DNA of 64,000 bases from Pseudophaeobacter flagellatus (lineage in GTDB: Bacteria; Pseudomonadota; Alphaproteobacteria; Rhodobacterales; Rhodobacteraceae), in contig NZ_JAJQRG010000004.1 in assembly GCF_021228235.1 (NCBI RefSeq), positions 339,441 through 403,440 of the forward strand, in the 5' to 3' direction. Within the stretch, counting starts at the first letter, position 1, and every line of letters starts with the position of its first letter. The position numbers and the translations under genes were made by a program. This document shows, in pieces, positions 16,877 to 25,561 of the stretch. The notes under the pieces were generated by a model. The model worked only from the letters and a program-made list of their open reading frames with translations. It did no database searches and was not told where the DNA came from.

Positions 16877-18166
16877 ATGAAAACCCGCTTGCGTGCGATG
16901 TTCTGCGACCACCTTAGCATCATGCGGGGGAAGTATCTGCCAGCGGCCAAGATTGGCGATGATGACACCCGGTTTTGTCGTTCAGTTTTTGGGACACACT
17001 ATGATCGCGACCTGTTGGATGCGCCGGGGGCGATGGTCAAACAGGGGATGCCAGATATGGAGCTGCGCTGGCAGCATGACGATATTCGCAACAGCTGGCA
17101 TGCCAATACCAATGTCGTGCTGGGCGATCTGTTTGATGTGGATGGGGTGCCGCTGTCCCTGTGCCCACGCGGGGCGCTGAAGCGGGCTGTTGCGGGCTGG
17201 CAGGCGCGCGGCTTGCAGCCCAAGGTGGGGATCGAGCTGGAAGCCTATGCGCTGCAGGCGGATGAGCGCGGCCGCTTGATGCCCTATGACGCGCCGGGTG
17301 GCGTGGTCTACGGCACTGGGCCATTTGCCGATCCTTTGCGGTTTAACGACCGGATTTGGGCGATGGCAGATGAGATGGGTTTTTCGCTGGATATGATCAC
17401 GGCGGAATTTGACTCGCCGCAGTTTGAATACACCTTGACCTTTGATGATGCGGTGAAGGCGGTGGATGATATCGTGCTGTTCCGTCTTATGGCGCGAGAG
17501 ATCGCGCTGGAATATGGGATCGTCCTGACCTTCATGCCCAAACCAGTGCCCGAGGCCGGCGGGTCTGGTATGCATATCAACTATTCCTTCGTGAACGAGG
17601 TGGGCGGCAATGCCCTGTCCTCGGGGTCGCGTGGCGGGCCAGAACATATGAACGATCTGGCGCGGGGCTGCCTGGCGGGTGTTGTGAATCACCATAAAGG
17701 GCTGGCGGGGCTGATCGCGCCCACCGCCAACAGCTATATGCGACTGCAGCCGGGGTCTCTGTCGGGCTATTGGCAGAATTGGGGGGGGGATCATCGCAAT
17801 GTCACCACTCGGATCAGCTCAGAAGGCGGGGCCAAGGCTCGGCTGGAGCATCGCATGGCGGATGCATCCGCCAATCCGTATACGGCGGTTGCTGCAGTGT
17901 TGCAGGCCTCTTTGTTGGGGGTGGAGCAGGGCTACGCACTGCCTGCGATGGAGACAGGAGATGGTTTCGATCGGACGGATGCGCGCGAGGGTACGGCGAT
18001 TGACCTGAAAGGCGCGGTGGCTGATTTGGAACGCGACCATGCTCTGTGCAAAGCGGTGGGGGGCGATCTGATTGCCAACCATGTCTTTATGAAGCGCAAG
18101 GAAGCACGCAAGACCCGCGATCTGGAAGGCGACGGGATGCGCGATTTTTATGTGCATTTCGTCTGA
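16877..18166 (+). CDS. Glutamine synthetase-family ligase (gamma-glutamyl-amine ligase-like)
   Basis: A 429-residue GS-fold protein, shorter than classical GlnA (about 470) and in the size range of PuuA-type gamma-glutamylpolyamine synthetases. Visible GS motifs are the metal-binding VGIELEAYAL, EFDSPQFEYTL, PEAGGSGMHINYSF, the ATP-site APTANSYMRLQPG, and the C-terminal ARLEHRMADASANPY. The segment WGGDHRNVTTRI replaces the usual NRS-containing block, so ammonia may not be the acceptor. With the neighbouring P450 and amidotransferase, it probably couples glutamate to an amine. Adenylylation control is not expected for this group. Confidence 0.82.
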   Translation: MKTRLRAMFCDHLSIMRGKYLPAAKIGDDDTRFCRSVFGTHYDRDLLDAPGAMVKQGMPDMELRWQHDDIRNSWHANTNVVLGDLFDVDGVPLSLCPRGALKRAVAGWQARGLQPKVGIELEAYALQADERGRLMPYDAPGGVVYGTGPFADPLRFNDRIWAMADEMGFSLDMITAEFDSPQFEYTLTFDDAVKAVDDIVLFRLMAREIALEYGIVLTFMPKPVPEAGGSGMHINYSFVNEVGGNALSSGSRGGPEHMNDLARGCLAGVVNHHKGLAGLIAPTANSYMRLQPGSLSGYWQNWGGDHRNVTTRISSEGGAKARLEHRMADASANPYTAVAAVLQASLLGVEQGYALPAMETGDGFDRTDAREGTAIDLKGAVADLERDHALCKAVGGDLIANHVFMKRKEARKTRDLEGDGMRDFYVHFV

Positions 18167-18255
18167 CATTCTGGCGCTTTTCCGCTTTGTGAAGCGGGAG
18201 GTGTTCTGTCCCGAGCTTTGCGGCATCAAGGGTTTGCGGGATTGTAAGCCTTTCG

Positions 18256-18540
18256 TCACATGGATTGCGGCAAGTTAATCCGGACAGTTCGGGCCGTTTT
18301 AACCAGTTGGCGGCCTGAAATCAGTGCGGATACCCAGGGCGAACCGGTGTTCAAGACGGCAAACGATACCGGTTGATCCTGCGACAGCGTCGTTGCTTGC
18401 CATATCACGGTGCCGCGCCGCGTGCGCAGCGCTATGAGAGGCAGCGGGCCCAAAGCATATGCTTCGGGCCCGCCATGGTATCTGGTGGCAGCCTCCCTTT
18501 GGTCGGCTGCGGTTGTGTCTTGGGCCGGTGCTTGGGCCAT
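18256..18540 (-). CDS. Hypothetical 94-residue protein
   Basis: A small minus-strand reading frame in the 459-bp gap between the ligase and the aminotransferase. Its codons have genome-like GC-rich third positions and ATG 18540 is preceded by CAGGAA. It lies 85 bp downstream of the aminotransferase stop on the same strand, so it could be co-transcribed. Product: MAQAPAQDTTAADQ at the start and TARTVRINLPQSM at the end. No domain recognised. Remaining DNA at 18167-18255 and 18541-18625 shows nothing definite. Confidence 0.35.
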   Translation of the reverse strand: MAQAPAQDTTAADQREAATRYHGGPEAYALGPLPLIALRTRRGTVIWQATTLSQDQPVSFAVLNTGSPWVSALISGRQLVKTARTVRINLPQSM

Positions 18541-18625
18541 TTTCCTGCGCTGTCCTGTGCGGGCAGGCGAGAGGCATTATTTGGTTGGGGTAATTTCCAC
18601 CTCGCACCAAATTTTCAGTCTTATA

Positions 18626-19981
18626 TCAACTGACTGCGGCAAAACCTATGTCGAGAGCAGCAAGGATGTCGGTGACGTCCTGCGCGCTAAGGATCAGGGG
18701 GGGCGACAGGATGATATTGGGGCCAGAGACCCGCACCATGGTACCGTTCTGATAGGTGACCTCTTGCAGCGTGGCGAGGGTCTTTTTGTCGGCTGCCGAT
18801 TTGGTGTCGCGGTCTGCAACCAGCTCCATTGCGCACATCAGCCCGTGACCACCGCGCACATCGCCGATCAGCGCGTATTTTTGTTGCAGGGCCTGCAGCC
18901 CTTGGTGCAGCTCTTGCCCACGGGCGGCGGCGTTTTGTGGCACATTCAGGCGCTGGGTTTCCTGTAGGCAGGAAAGGGCAGCGGCGGCACCCACGGGATG
19001 GCCTGAATAGGTATAGCCATGGCCAATGGCGGCGCGGCCTGTTTCGTCCTGTTCAAATACCTCGGCCACCTGATCCGCGATCATCACTGCGCCAAAGGGG
19101 AAATAGCCATTGGTGATCGCCTTGGCGGTACACATGAAATCTGGCTGCACCCCCCAGTGGCGCGATCCGCTCCAGGATCCGGTGCGGCCAAAGGCGGTGA
19201 TCACCTCATCCGCGATCAACAGGATACCATATTTGTCGCAAATTTCACGCACGCCGGGCATGAAGCTTGCATGTGGGGGGATCACCCCGCCGGCGCCCAG
19301 GATCGGCTCCATGATGAAGGCGGCGATGGTGCCAGCCCCCTGAAAGGTGATCTCGTCCTCCAGCGCCTGCAGGCAGAGCTGCGCCAGGCGTTCCGGGTCG
19401 CTCTCGTTGAAGGGATTGCGGTAGGTATAGGGCGCGGGGATGTGATGGCAACCGGGCAGGAGCGGTTCATACTGGGTGCGGAAGTTGGCATTGCCATTGA
19501 CCGAGGCCCCGCCCATGTGGGTGCCGTGATAGCCCTTCTTCAGGCTGAGGAATTTGGTTCGTGCAGCCTCGCCACGGATCTTGTGATACTGCCGTGCCAG
19601 GCGCAGGGCAGTTTCTACGGAATCAGACCCCCCCGAGGTAAAGAATGCCCGGCTGAGACCATCTGGGGCAAAGAAGGTGCGCAGCTCTTCCGCCAGCTGG
19701 ATCACCTGATCGTTGCTGGTGCCGCGAAAGGTTGAATAATAGGGCAGCACATCCAGCTGCGCGGCGATGGCATCTTTGACGGGCTGGCAGGAAAATCCGA
19801 GGTTGACGTTCCACAGCCCCCCCACTGCGTCAATGACTTCATGGCCATCGATGTCGCGGATCCGCACGCCACTGGCCCCCGTGATGATCGTTGGCGGATT
19901 GGCCAGGCTGTCGGCAGGATGCGCCATCGGATGCCAGAGCGATTTTGCATTGTGTTCTTTGAGGAAATTGGAATCGTTCAT
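18626..19981 (-). CDS. Class III (omega) aminotransferase
   Basis: A 451-residue PLP enzyme of the beta-alanine/taurine:pyruvate and GABA transaminase group. Motifs are FFTSGGSDSVETALRLARQYH (cofactor phosphate site), GYHGTHMGGASV, LLIADEVITAFGRTG, and the PLP lysine in TAKAITNGYFPFGA. It would interconvert an amine or omega-amino acid and an aldehyde. Within this island it could transaminate the amino product released after gamma-glutamyl hydrolysis, or a related amine, with the aldehyde dehydrogenase finishing the oxidation. The exact substrate is not predictable. The IclR regulator follows upstream on the same strand. Confidence 0.9.
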   Translation of the reverse strand: MNDSNFLKEHNAKSLWHPMAHPADSLANPPTIITGASGVRIRDIDGHEVIDAVGGLWNVNLGFSCQPVKDAIAAQLDVLPYYSTFRGTSNDQVIQLAEELRTFFAPDGLSRAFFTSGGSDSVETALRLARQYHKIRGEAARTKFLSLKKGYHGTHMGGASVNGNANFRTQYEPLLPGCHHIPAPYTYRNPFNESDPERLAQLCLQALEDEITFQGAGTIAAFIMEPILGAGGVIPPHASFMPGVREICDKYGILLIADEVITAFGRTGSWSGSRHWGVQPDFMCTAKAITNGYFPFGAVMIADQVAEVFEQDETGRAAIGHGYTYSGHPVGAAAALSCLQETQRLNVPQNAAARGQELHQGLQALQQKYALIGDVRGGHGLMCAMELVADRDTKSAADKKTLATLQEVTYQNGTMVRVSGPNIILSPPLILSAQDVTDILAALDIGFAAVS

Positions 19982-20042
19982 CTGGTAAACTCCTGATCAG
20001 GTCCGGAGAGGACCGGGGTATCTTGAAGGAAAAACGGCAGGG

Positions 20043-20822
20043 TCACGAGGCTGCGCTCTGGGGGTAATCCGCAGGCGCGCGGCCCCCGATACGATGGGTT
20101 AGGGCTGCCCCGGCGCGCCGCAGGGCTGCGCGAATGGTGTCTTGTTGCGCGGCAGTCATGCGGGCAGCGGGGGCGGCCACCGCCAGTGCCCCAATGGCGC
20201 GATGGTCGGCACCAAAAATCGGCACCGCATGGGAATGCACTTCCAGCTCAAAGCTGCCCAGCGTATCGGCCAGACCGGTCTGGCGGATCTGTTCCAGCTT
20301 GCTGCGGATGAGATCGGGGTCAACCAGCGTTAGGTTTGTGTGACTTTTCAGGGGTTGCGACAGAATGCTGTCGACAAACTGTGGATCGGCATAGGCCAGG
20401 ATCGCGAGGCCCGAGCTGGTGGCATGATAGGTTACCGTCTGGGCATCCTCCATCGTGACCTTGGTGGCATGGCGCGGCGAATAGGCATGGCTGAGGGTCT
20501 GCACCCAGCTGCCATGTCCCAACGACACATGGGTGGTTTCGCCGGTTTCATCGCTCAGCTCGCGCAGGATCCGGCGCGAAACGGACAGGATCGGCGTCGA
20601 TGCCTCGCGCAGGGCGGCCAGATGCAAAACCTGCGGTCCCAGCCGATAGGCGCGGTCGCCTTCTCCCTGCTCAACGAATCCCGCCGCCTGCAACTCGCCC
20701 ATCAGGCGATACACCGTTGCCTTGTTCATGTTTGACAGGCGGGTGAGGTCGCTTAACCCGATTTCGGGTCGGTCGGGCGCGAAATAATTCAACAATGACA
20801 ATGCCTTGGTGACAGTTCCCAT
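20043..20822 (-). CDS. IclR-family transcriptional regulator
   Basis: A 259-residue regulator. The N-terminal winged helix-turn-helix (VTKALSLLNYFAPDRPEIGLSDLTRLSNMNKATVYRLMGELQAAGFVEQ) is followed by the IclR effector domain (TGETTHVSLGHGSWVQ, HATSSGLAILAY, VHSHAVPIFGADHRAIGALAVAAPAARM). ATG 20822 gives the usual short N-terminus; an in-frame TTG at 20876 is the alternative. Divergent from tctC, it probably controls the transporter and the aminotransferase through the palindromes in the shared spacer. Confidence 0.93.
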   Translation of the reverse strand: MGTVTKALSLLNYFAPDRPEIGLSDLTRLSNMNKATVYRLMGELQAAGFVEQGEGDRAYRLGPQVLHLAALREASTPILSVSRRILRELSDETGETTHVSLGHGSWVQTLSHAYSPRHATKVTMEDAQTVTYHATSSGLAILAYADPQFVDSILSQPLKSHTNLTLVDPDLIRSKLEQIRQTGLADTLGSFELEVHSHAVPIFGADHRAIGALAVAAPAARMTAAQQDTIRAALRRAGAALTHRIGGRAPADYPQSAAS

Positions 20823-20896
20823 GCGCTGATCTGGTCTCCATCTGGGTGAATACAGGGCATTGGTTCGCAAAAACAAACACCCAAGATGTTATTTTG

Positions 20897-20923
20897 TTGA
20901 CAGATAAGCGGGTGGACTGTCAA
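20897..20923. promoter_or_regulatory. TTGACAG...CTGTCAA inverted repeat in the IclR-tctC spacer
   Basis: Perfect 7-bp arms separated by 13 bp. The left arm contains a consensus TTGACA -35 hexamer for the tctC direction. A protein bound here would compete with RNA polymerase. Confidence 0.45.
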
Positions 20924-20940
20924 TCTAAATTCAAACCGAT

Positions 20941-20957
20941 GGTTCAAATAATGAACC
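20941..20957. promoter_or_regulatory. GGTTCA-AATAA-TGAACC palindrome, probable IclR operator
   Basis: A perfect 17-bp palindrome with 6-bp arms, 39 bp before the tctC start. IclR-family proteins bind short palindromes of this type, and the iclR-type gene lies directly opposite. Confidence 0.55.
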
Positions 20958-20995
20958 GCACCTGCTGAAACCTCAGCACCAACCGGGAGACTAAA

Positions 20996-21940
20996 ATGCA
21001 ATTGACCAATCTTGTGAAAGGGGCCGCTGCGGCGGCAGCTCTGGGCATGAGCGCAGTGGCTGCGCAGGCGGAATACCCAGAAAAGCCAGTTAGCTTTATC
21101 GTGCCCTGGCCCCCCGGCGATCTGGAGGATGTGCTGACGCGGATGATTGCCGATGATTTTGAGGCCGAATATGGCGTGGCAGCTGCCGTGGTGAACAAGC
21201 CCGGCGGCGGCGGTGGGCCGTTCCCCGGCGCAATCGAAGTGGCCAATGCGCCGGCCGATGGGTACACAGTTGGCTCTTTTGTGATCGGCGTGCCGGTAAT
21301 GGGTCACCAGATCGACATCCCGCCGCTGACGCCGGCCAAGTTTGACCCGCTGGGGATTTTCCTGACCTATCCCTTTGTGGTCGCCACCTCGGCTGATGCG
21401 CCATATTCAACGATGGAAGAACTGGCCGCCTACGCCAAGGAAAATGACGTGGCGCTGGGCCATTTTGGCGATGTGCTGACGCCAACCCAGGTGACCAAGG
21501 CCTTTGCCAAGAACGCCGGATTCGAGTGGGGATCGGACGCCGCATTTGATGCGCTGGATTGCAATACGCTGGCCTCGGGGGATGCGGATGTCATTAACAC
21601 GACACTGCAGCTGATCCTGCCCTGTCTGGACCAGATCAAAGTGCTGGTTTCGATCACCGATGAGCGCATTCCGCTGGTTCCCGATGCCCCCGCCATCGGA
21701 GAGCTGGATGCAGATCTGAACATCGCCCTGTGGAACGGCTTGTTTGTATCAAAGGATACGCCGCAGGATGTGCGTGAAAAGATCATCGCCGTGGCCGAGA
21801 AAACCATGATGAGCGATCGTGCCCAGGCCGTGGCGGAAGAGACCGGTGCCTTGGTCTACTGGCAGGACGCCGACCAAAGCGCCAGCCGCGTGGCCACTGA
21901 TATTGCCACTATGGCGAAAATCGGCGCTCTGCTTGAGTAG
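20996..21940 (+). CDS. tctC: Tripartite tricarboxylate transporter substrate-binding protein (TctC/Bug family)
   Basis: A 314-residue periplasmic binding protein with a signal peptide (cleavage near AQA-EYPEKP, residue 23). The mature start YPEKPVSFIVPWPPGDLEDVLTRM and the VVNKPGGGGGPFPGAIEVANAPADGYTVG block are signatures of the Bug/TctC family. It captures the substrate, usually a carboxylate, for the TctAB permease encoded next. A strong hairpin after the stop may raise its expression over the permease genes. Confidence 0.93.
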   Translation: MQLTNLVKGAAAAAALGMSAVAAQAEYPEKPVSFIVPWPPGDLEDVLTRMIADDFEAEYGVAAAVVNKPGGGGGPFPGAIEVANAPADGYTVGSFVIGVPVMGHQIDIPPLTPAKFDPLGIFLTYPFVVATSADAPYSTMEELAAYAKENDVALGHFGDVLTPTQVTKAFAKNAGFEWGSDAAFDALDCNTLASGDADVINTTLQLILPCLDQIKVLVSITDERIPLVPDAPAIGELDADLNIALWNGLFVSKDTPQDVREKIIAVAEKTMMSDRAQAVAEETGALVYWQDADQSASRVATDIATMAKIGALLE

Positions 21941-21955
21941 TCAGCCAAATATCTT

Positions 21956-21982
21956 GCCGGGGCCTGCTGTGGCCCCGGCTTT
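21956..21982 (+). terminator. Attenuator-type hairpin after tctC
   Basis: GCCGGGGCC-TGCTGT-GGCCCCGGC, a perfect 9-bp stem followed by TTTCTGTTTCTG, between tctC and tctB. It is a likely partial terminator or 3'-stabilising structure that favours the binding-protein mRNA. Confidence 0.65.
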
Positions 21983-22009
21983 CTGTTTCTGCGCAAAAAA
22001 GATCCCCCA

Positions 22010-22540
22010 ATGACAACGGAACGAGAACGCCGCTTTGTCGGACCCCGACGCGGCCAGCTGATTTTTGCCCTGGTTTTTCTGACCCTTTCAGTGCTGCTCT
22101 TGGCGCTGATCGGAGAGCAGACCGCTTGGGTCAAAAAAACCCAGCTTTTTGCCCAGCCCCGGTTCTGGCCTGCGGTCAGCCTTGGTGGCATGGTGCTTCT
22201 GGGGGGCTTGCATGTCTACGCCCTGCCATGGCGCCGCACCTCGCGCTATGACCTGTGGGAAGCCAGACTATGGGGGCGCAGCCTGGAATTTGCAGTTTGG
22301 TTCATGGGCTACGTGCTATTGGTGCCGCTGGTTGGCTACCTGCCTGTGACCCTGGTCTTTGTGCCGCTGCTGGCGCGCCGCATGGGCTATCGCAGTGGCT
22401 GGATGCTGGGCATTTCCGTCGGCTTTGCGGTGGCGGTTGTGGTGGTGTTCAAGGTGGTTCTGGGGGTGAGAATTCCCGGTGCGCTGCTTTATGACTACCT
22501 GCCGGCTGGTCTGCGCAGTTTCTTTATTCTGTATCTCTAA
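22010..22540 (+). CDS. tctB: Tripartite tricarboxylate transporter small membrane subunit TctB
   Basis: A 176-residue membrane protein with about four hydrophobic segments, for example LIFALVFLTLSVLLLALIG, ARFWPAVSLGGMVLLGGLHVYAL and the paired helices around residues 100-150. Position between tctC and tctA, size and low motif conservation all suit the TctB subunit. It assists the large permease in substrate translocation across the inner membrane. Confidence 0.85.
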   Translation: MTTERERRFVGPRRGQLIFALVFLTLSVLLLALIGEQTAWVKKTQLFAQPRFWPAVSLGGMVLLGGLHVYALPWRRTSRYDLWEARLWGRSLEFAVWFMGYVLLVPLVGYLPVTLVFVPLLARRMGYRSGWMLGISVGFAVAVVVVFKVVLGVRIPGALLYDYLPAGLRSFFILYL

Positions 22541-22554
22541 GGTCGGGGTGTTCG

Positions 22555-24174
22555 ATGGATCTTTTCCTCTCTGCGATTGACATCCTGATGCGCTGGGACG
22601 TGGCGCTGGCGCTGCTTGCCGGATCGGTTGGCGGGGTTTTGATTGGTGCGATCCCCGGCGTTGGCCCAGCTGTGGCGATTGCCATTTTGCTGCCCGCGAC
22701 CTTTTCGATGGATCCCATCGTTGGGCTAACGGTGCTGTTGGGGATCTATGGCTCGTCGATGTATGGCGGTGCGATCCCGGCGATCTTGATTAATACGCCG
22801 GGCACGGCTGTCAATGCGCTGACCACCTATGATGGTTATCCGATGACCGCCCGTGGAGAGCCACGCCGTGCCCTGAGCCTTGCCTATTCAGCCAGCTTTT
22901 TTGGCGGAGTTTTCTCTGTCATCTGCCTGATCCTGTTTGCCCCGGTTCTGGCCAAGGTGGCGCCGATGTTTGGCAGCCGTGAAATCTTTCTCGCCGCCCT
23001 GTTAGGTCTGCTGCTGGTGGTTGTGGCACATCGTGGCCAGGCGTTGATTGCCGGGGCACTGGCCTGTCTGGGGATCTTTTTGAACTCTGTCGGTATGGAG
23101 CCTGTGAAATACACCCAGCGCTATACCTTCGGGCAGGATTTTCTGAGCAGCGGCGTCAATCTGATCGTGGTGGTTCTGGGGCTTTTTGCCCTAAGCCAGG
23201 CCTTCGTCTTGCTGATGGATGAAGACGAAAAAGTACATCTGAACAAGCTACGCGGCGGCATGTTCCAAGGGCTGCGCGAACTGGCTCGCCATCCACGTGT
23301 CACCGCGGTTTCAGCCAGCTTTGGCGTCTTGATGGGGATGATTCCAGGTGTCGGAGAGTTCACTGCCCAGTTCATGTCCTACACCTACGCGCAGAAAACC
23401 TCTAAGCGGCCGCAGGATTTTGGCAATGGTTCTTCCGAGGGGCTGATCGCGGCGGAAACCGCAAATAATGCCGTGCCGGCGGCGGCCATGGTGCCGCTCT
23501 TGGCGCTGGGCATTCCGGGCGAGGCGCTGACAGCAATGATGCTAAGCGTCTTTTATGTGCACAATGTGGTGCCGGGGCCGGCGTTGTTTCAGAACGACAT
23601 GGATTTTGTCGTCGCGCTCTATCTGGCGCTGCTGGTGCTGAATGTTCTGGTGCTCGTCTTTCTGCTTTTTGCGACCCGGTCGCTGGTGCAGGTTGTGAAA
23701 ATCCCCAATCGGTTCCTTGGGGTGTGCATTCTGACCCTGAGCTTTGTTGGCGTCTATTCGCTGCGCAATTCAGCCACGGATTGCCTGATTGCGGCGGGGT
23801 TCGGCATCTTTGGCTTCATCCTAAAACGGCTGTCGCTGCCGGCGGTTCCAATCATTCTGGGGATGGTGCTGGGCGGCATCATGGAGGTCAAGCTGCGGGC
23901 TGGTATGGCTCGGGTCAAAGAGCCGCTTGATTTCATCAATCGACCGATATCATTCATTCTTTTCATCATCATCATCTTGGTTCTTGCAAGCCACCTGCTG
24001 CGCGTCTGGCGGGATCGCAAGGAGCTAAAGGAGGCCGAATGGCAGACCAAAACCGCATCAACCAGCTTCGGGCAGCTGATGTCGCGCCGCAAAAACTCTT
24101 TCTTGAAGGATCGTGGCAAAGAGGTTCGGGCACGCCACTCGAAGTTACTTCGCCGATTGAGGGGGCTGTTCTAA
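22555..24174 (+). CDS. tctA: Tripartite tricarboxylate transporter large permease TctA
   Basis: A 539-residue inner-membrane permease with roughly eleven hydrophobic segments. Family blocks are GVLIGAIPGVGPAVAIAILLP, GIYGSSMYGGAIPAILINTPGTA and the later MGMIPGVGEFTAQFMSYTYAQKTSK. The final 45 codons (from about residue 495) are hydrophilic and basic and lie over the start of the aldehyde dehydrogenase in another frame, giving a 136-bp gene overlap. The conserved permease ends before that tail, so the extension may be a drifted, non-essential C-terminus. Confidence 0.93.
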   Translation: MDLFLSAIDILMRWDVALALLAGSVGGVLIGAIPGVGPAVAIAILLPATFSMDPIVGLTVLLGIYGSSMYGGAIPAILINTPGTAVNALTTYDGYPMTARGEPRRALSLAYSASFFGGVFSVICLILFAPVLAKVAPMFGSREIFLAALLGLLLVVVAHRGQALIAGALACLGIFLNSVGMEPVKYTQRYTFGQDFLSSGVNLIVVVLGLFALSQAFVLLMDEDEKVHLNKLRGGMFQGLRELARHPRVTAVSASFGVLMGMIPGVGEFTAQFMSYTYAQKTSKRPQDFGNGSSEGLIAAETANNAVPAAAMVPLLALGIPGEALTAMMLSVFYVHNVVPGPALFQNDMDFVVALYLALLVLNVLVLVFLLFATRSLVQVVKIPNRFLGVCILTLSFVGVYSLRNSATDCLIAAGFGIFGFILKRLSLPAVPIILGMVLGGIMEVKLRAGMARVKEPLDFINRPISFILFIIIILVLASHLLRVWRDRKELKEAEWQTKTASTSFGQLMSRRKNSFLKDRGKEVRARHSKLLRRLRGLF

Positions 24175-25523
24175 CCACGCTGGAAGGTGCCTCTGCGGCT
24201 GATGTCGAAAAGGCGGTCGCCTCGGCGCGCCGTGCCTATGATGATCGCCGTTGGGCGGGGCAGTCCCCCGCCGCACGCAAGAAGGTTCTGTACCGTATCG
24301 CAGAGCGTATCGAAGCCGACGCGGTTGAACTGGCCGTCCTGGGGGTGCGTGACAATGGCACCGAATTCAACATGGCCCTGAAGGCAGAACCAGGATCCGC
24401 CGCCGGGACCTTTCGCTATTATGCCGAGGCTCTGGACAAGATTGCGGGCGAAGTGGCCCCGACGACATCGGATGTTCTGGGGCTGGTACACCGGGTGCCG
24501 GTTGGCGTGGTGGGGGCGATTGTGCCCTGGAACTTTCCCCTGATGATCGGTGCCTGGAAGCTGGCGCCAGCCCTGGCTATGGGCAATTCGGTGGTGCTGA
24601 AACCGGCCGAGACAGCTTCGCTGACCTTGTTGCGACTGGCTGAGATCTGTGTCGAGTGCGGCTTGCCGGATGGGGTGTTCAATGTGGTCACCGGCAGCGG
24701 CGCAGAGACGGGCGCGGCGCTGGCAGGGTCGATGGGGGTTGATGTCCTGGCCTTTACCGGTTCGGGCGGGACGGGGCGCAAGCTGCTGGAGGCCTCGGCG
24801 CGCTCGAATCTGAAACGCTGTTATCTGGAGCTGGGGGGCAAATCCCCCAATATCGTTTTTGCCGATGCACCGGATCTGGCCAAGGCGGCCAAAGTTTCGG
24901 CCATGGGGATTTTTCGCAATTCCGGCCAGGTCTGCGTCGCCGGGGCGCGGCTCTTGGTGGAGGCCTCGGTACATGATGAGTTTGTTGCGCGGCTGACGGC
25001 TGAGGCAGAGGCGCTGCGGGTGGGGGATCCGCTGGATCTCGGCACGCAGATCGGCGCAGTGAATTCTGAAGAGCAGCTGCGGCGCAACCTGTCTTTTATG
25101 GATATGGCCCGTGCAGAAGGGGGGCGGGTGATCACCGGTGGCGCGCGGATCCTGGCTGAAACGGGCGGCAGCTATATGGCGCCAACAGTTGTAACGGGCG
25201 TCGCACGCGATCACGCCCTGTTCCAGCGCGAGGTCTTTGGTCCGGTCCTGTCAGTGAGCGCCTTTGACAGCGAGGCAGAGGCCTTGAGCCTGGCCAATGC
25301 CACCGACTTTGGTCTGGCGGCGGGGGTTTGGACGGCGGATCTGTCGCGGGCCCATCGCATGGTCGCGGGCATCCGGGCTGGCGTGGTGCATGTGAATACC
25401 TATGGCGGTGCGGATAATACCGTACCGCTGGGCGGGGTTGGCCAATCGGGCAATGGGCATGACAAATCCCTGCATGCCCTGGACAAATACCTGGATCTCA
25501 AAACCGCCTGGATCCAGTTGTAA
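24039..25523 (+). CDS. NAD(P)-dependent aldehyde dehydrogenase
   Basis: A 494-residue ALDH-superfamily enzyme. Motifs are the VPWNFPLMIGAWKLAPALAMGNSVVLKPAE cofactor region, LELGGKSPN with the general-base glutamate, and the nucleophile in NSGQVCVAGARL. Size and sequence resemble gamma-glutamyl-gamma-aminobutyraldehyde (PuuC-like) and betaine aldehyde dehydrogenases. ATG 24039 has an ideal AAAGGAGG site six bases upstream, and its first 40 residues are family-like (LFLEGSWQRGSG), so the start inside tctA is credible. It would oxidise the aldehyde made by the P450/aminotransferase branch. Confidence 0.93.
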   Translation: MADQNRINQLRAADVAPQKLFLEGSWQRGSGTPLEVTSPIEGAVLTTLEGASAADVEKAVASARRAYDDRRWAGQSPAARKKVLYRIAERIEADAVELAVLGVRDNGTEFNMALKAEPGSAAGTFRYYAEALDKIAGEVAPTTSDVLGLVHRVPVGVVGAIVPWNFPLMIGAWKLAPALAMGNSVVLKPAETASLTLLRLAEICVECGLPDGVFNVVTGSGAETGAALAGSMGVDVLAFTGSGGTGRKLLEASARSNLKRCYLELGGKSPNIVFADAPDLAKAAKVSAMGIFRNSGQVCVAGARLLVEASVHDEFVARLTAEAEALRVGDPLDLGTQIGAVNSEEQLRRNLSFMDMARAEGGRVITGGARILAETGGSYMAPTVVTGVARDHALFQREVFGPVLSVSAFDSEAEALSLANATDFGLAAGVWTADLSRAHRMVAGIRAGVVHVNTYGGADNTVPLGGVGQSGNGHDKSLHALDKYLDLKTAWIQL

Positions 25524-25561
25524 GGGATGCTGTGAACAGGTTTTGCAGTGCAAAACCTGTG

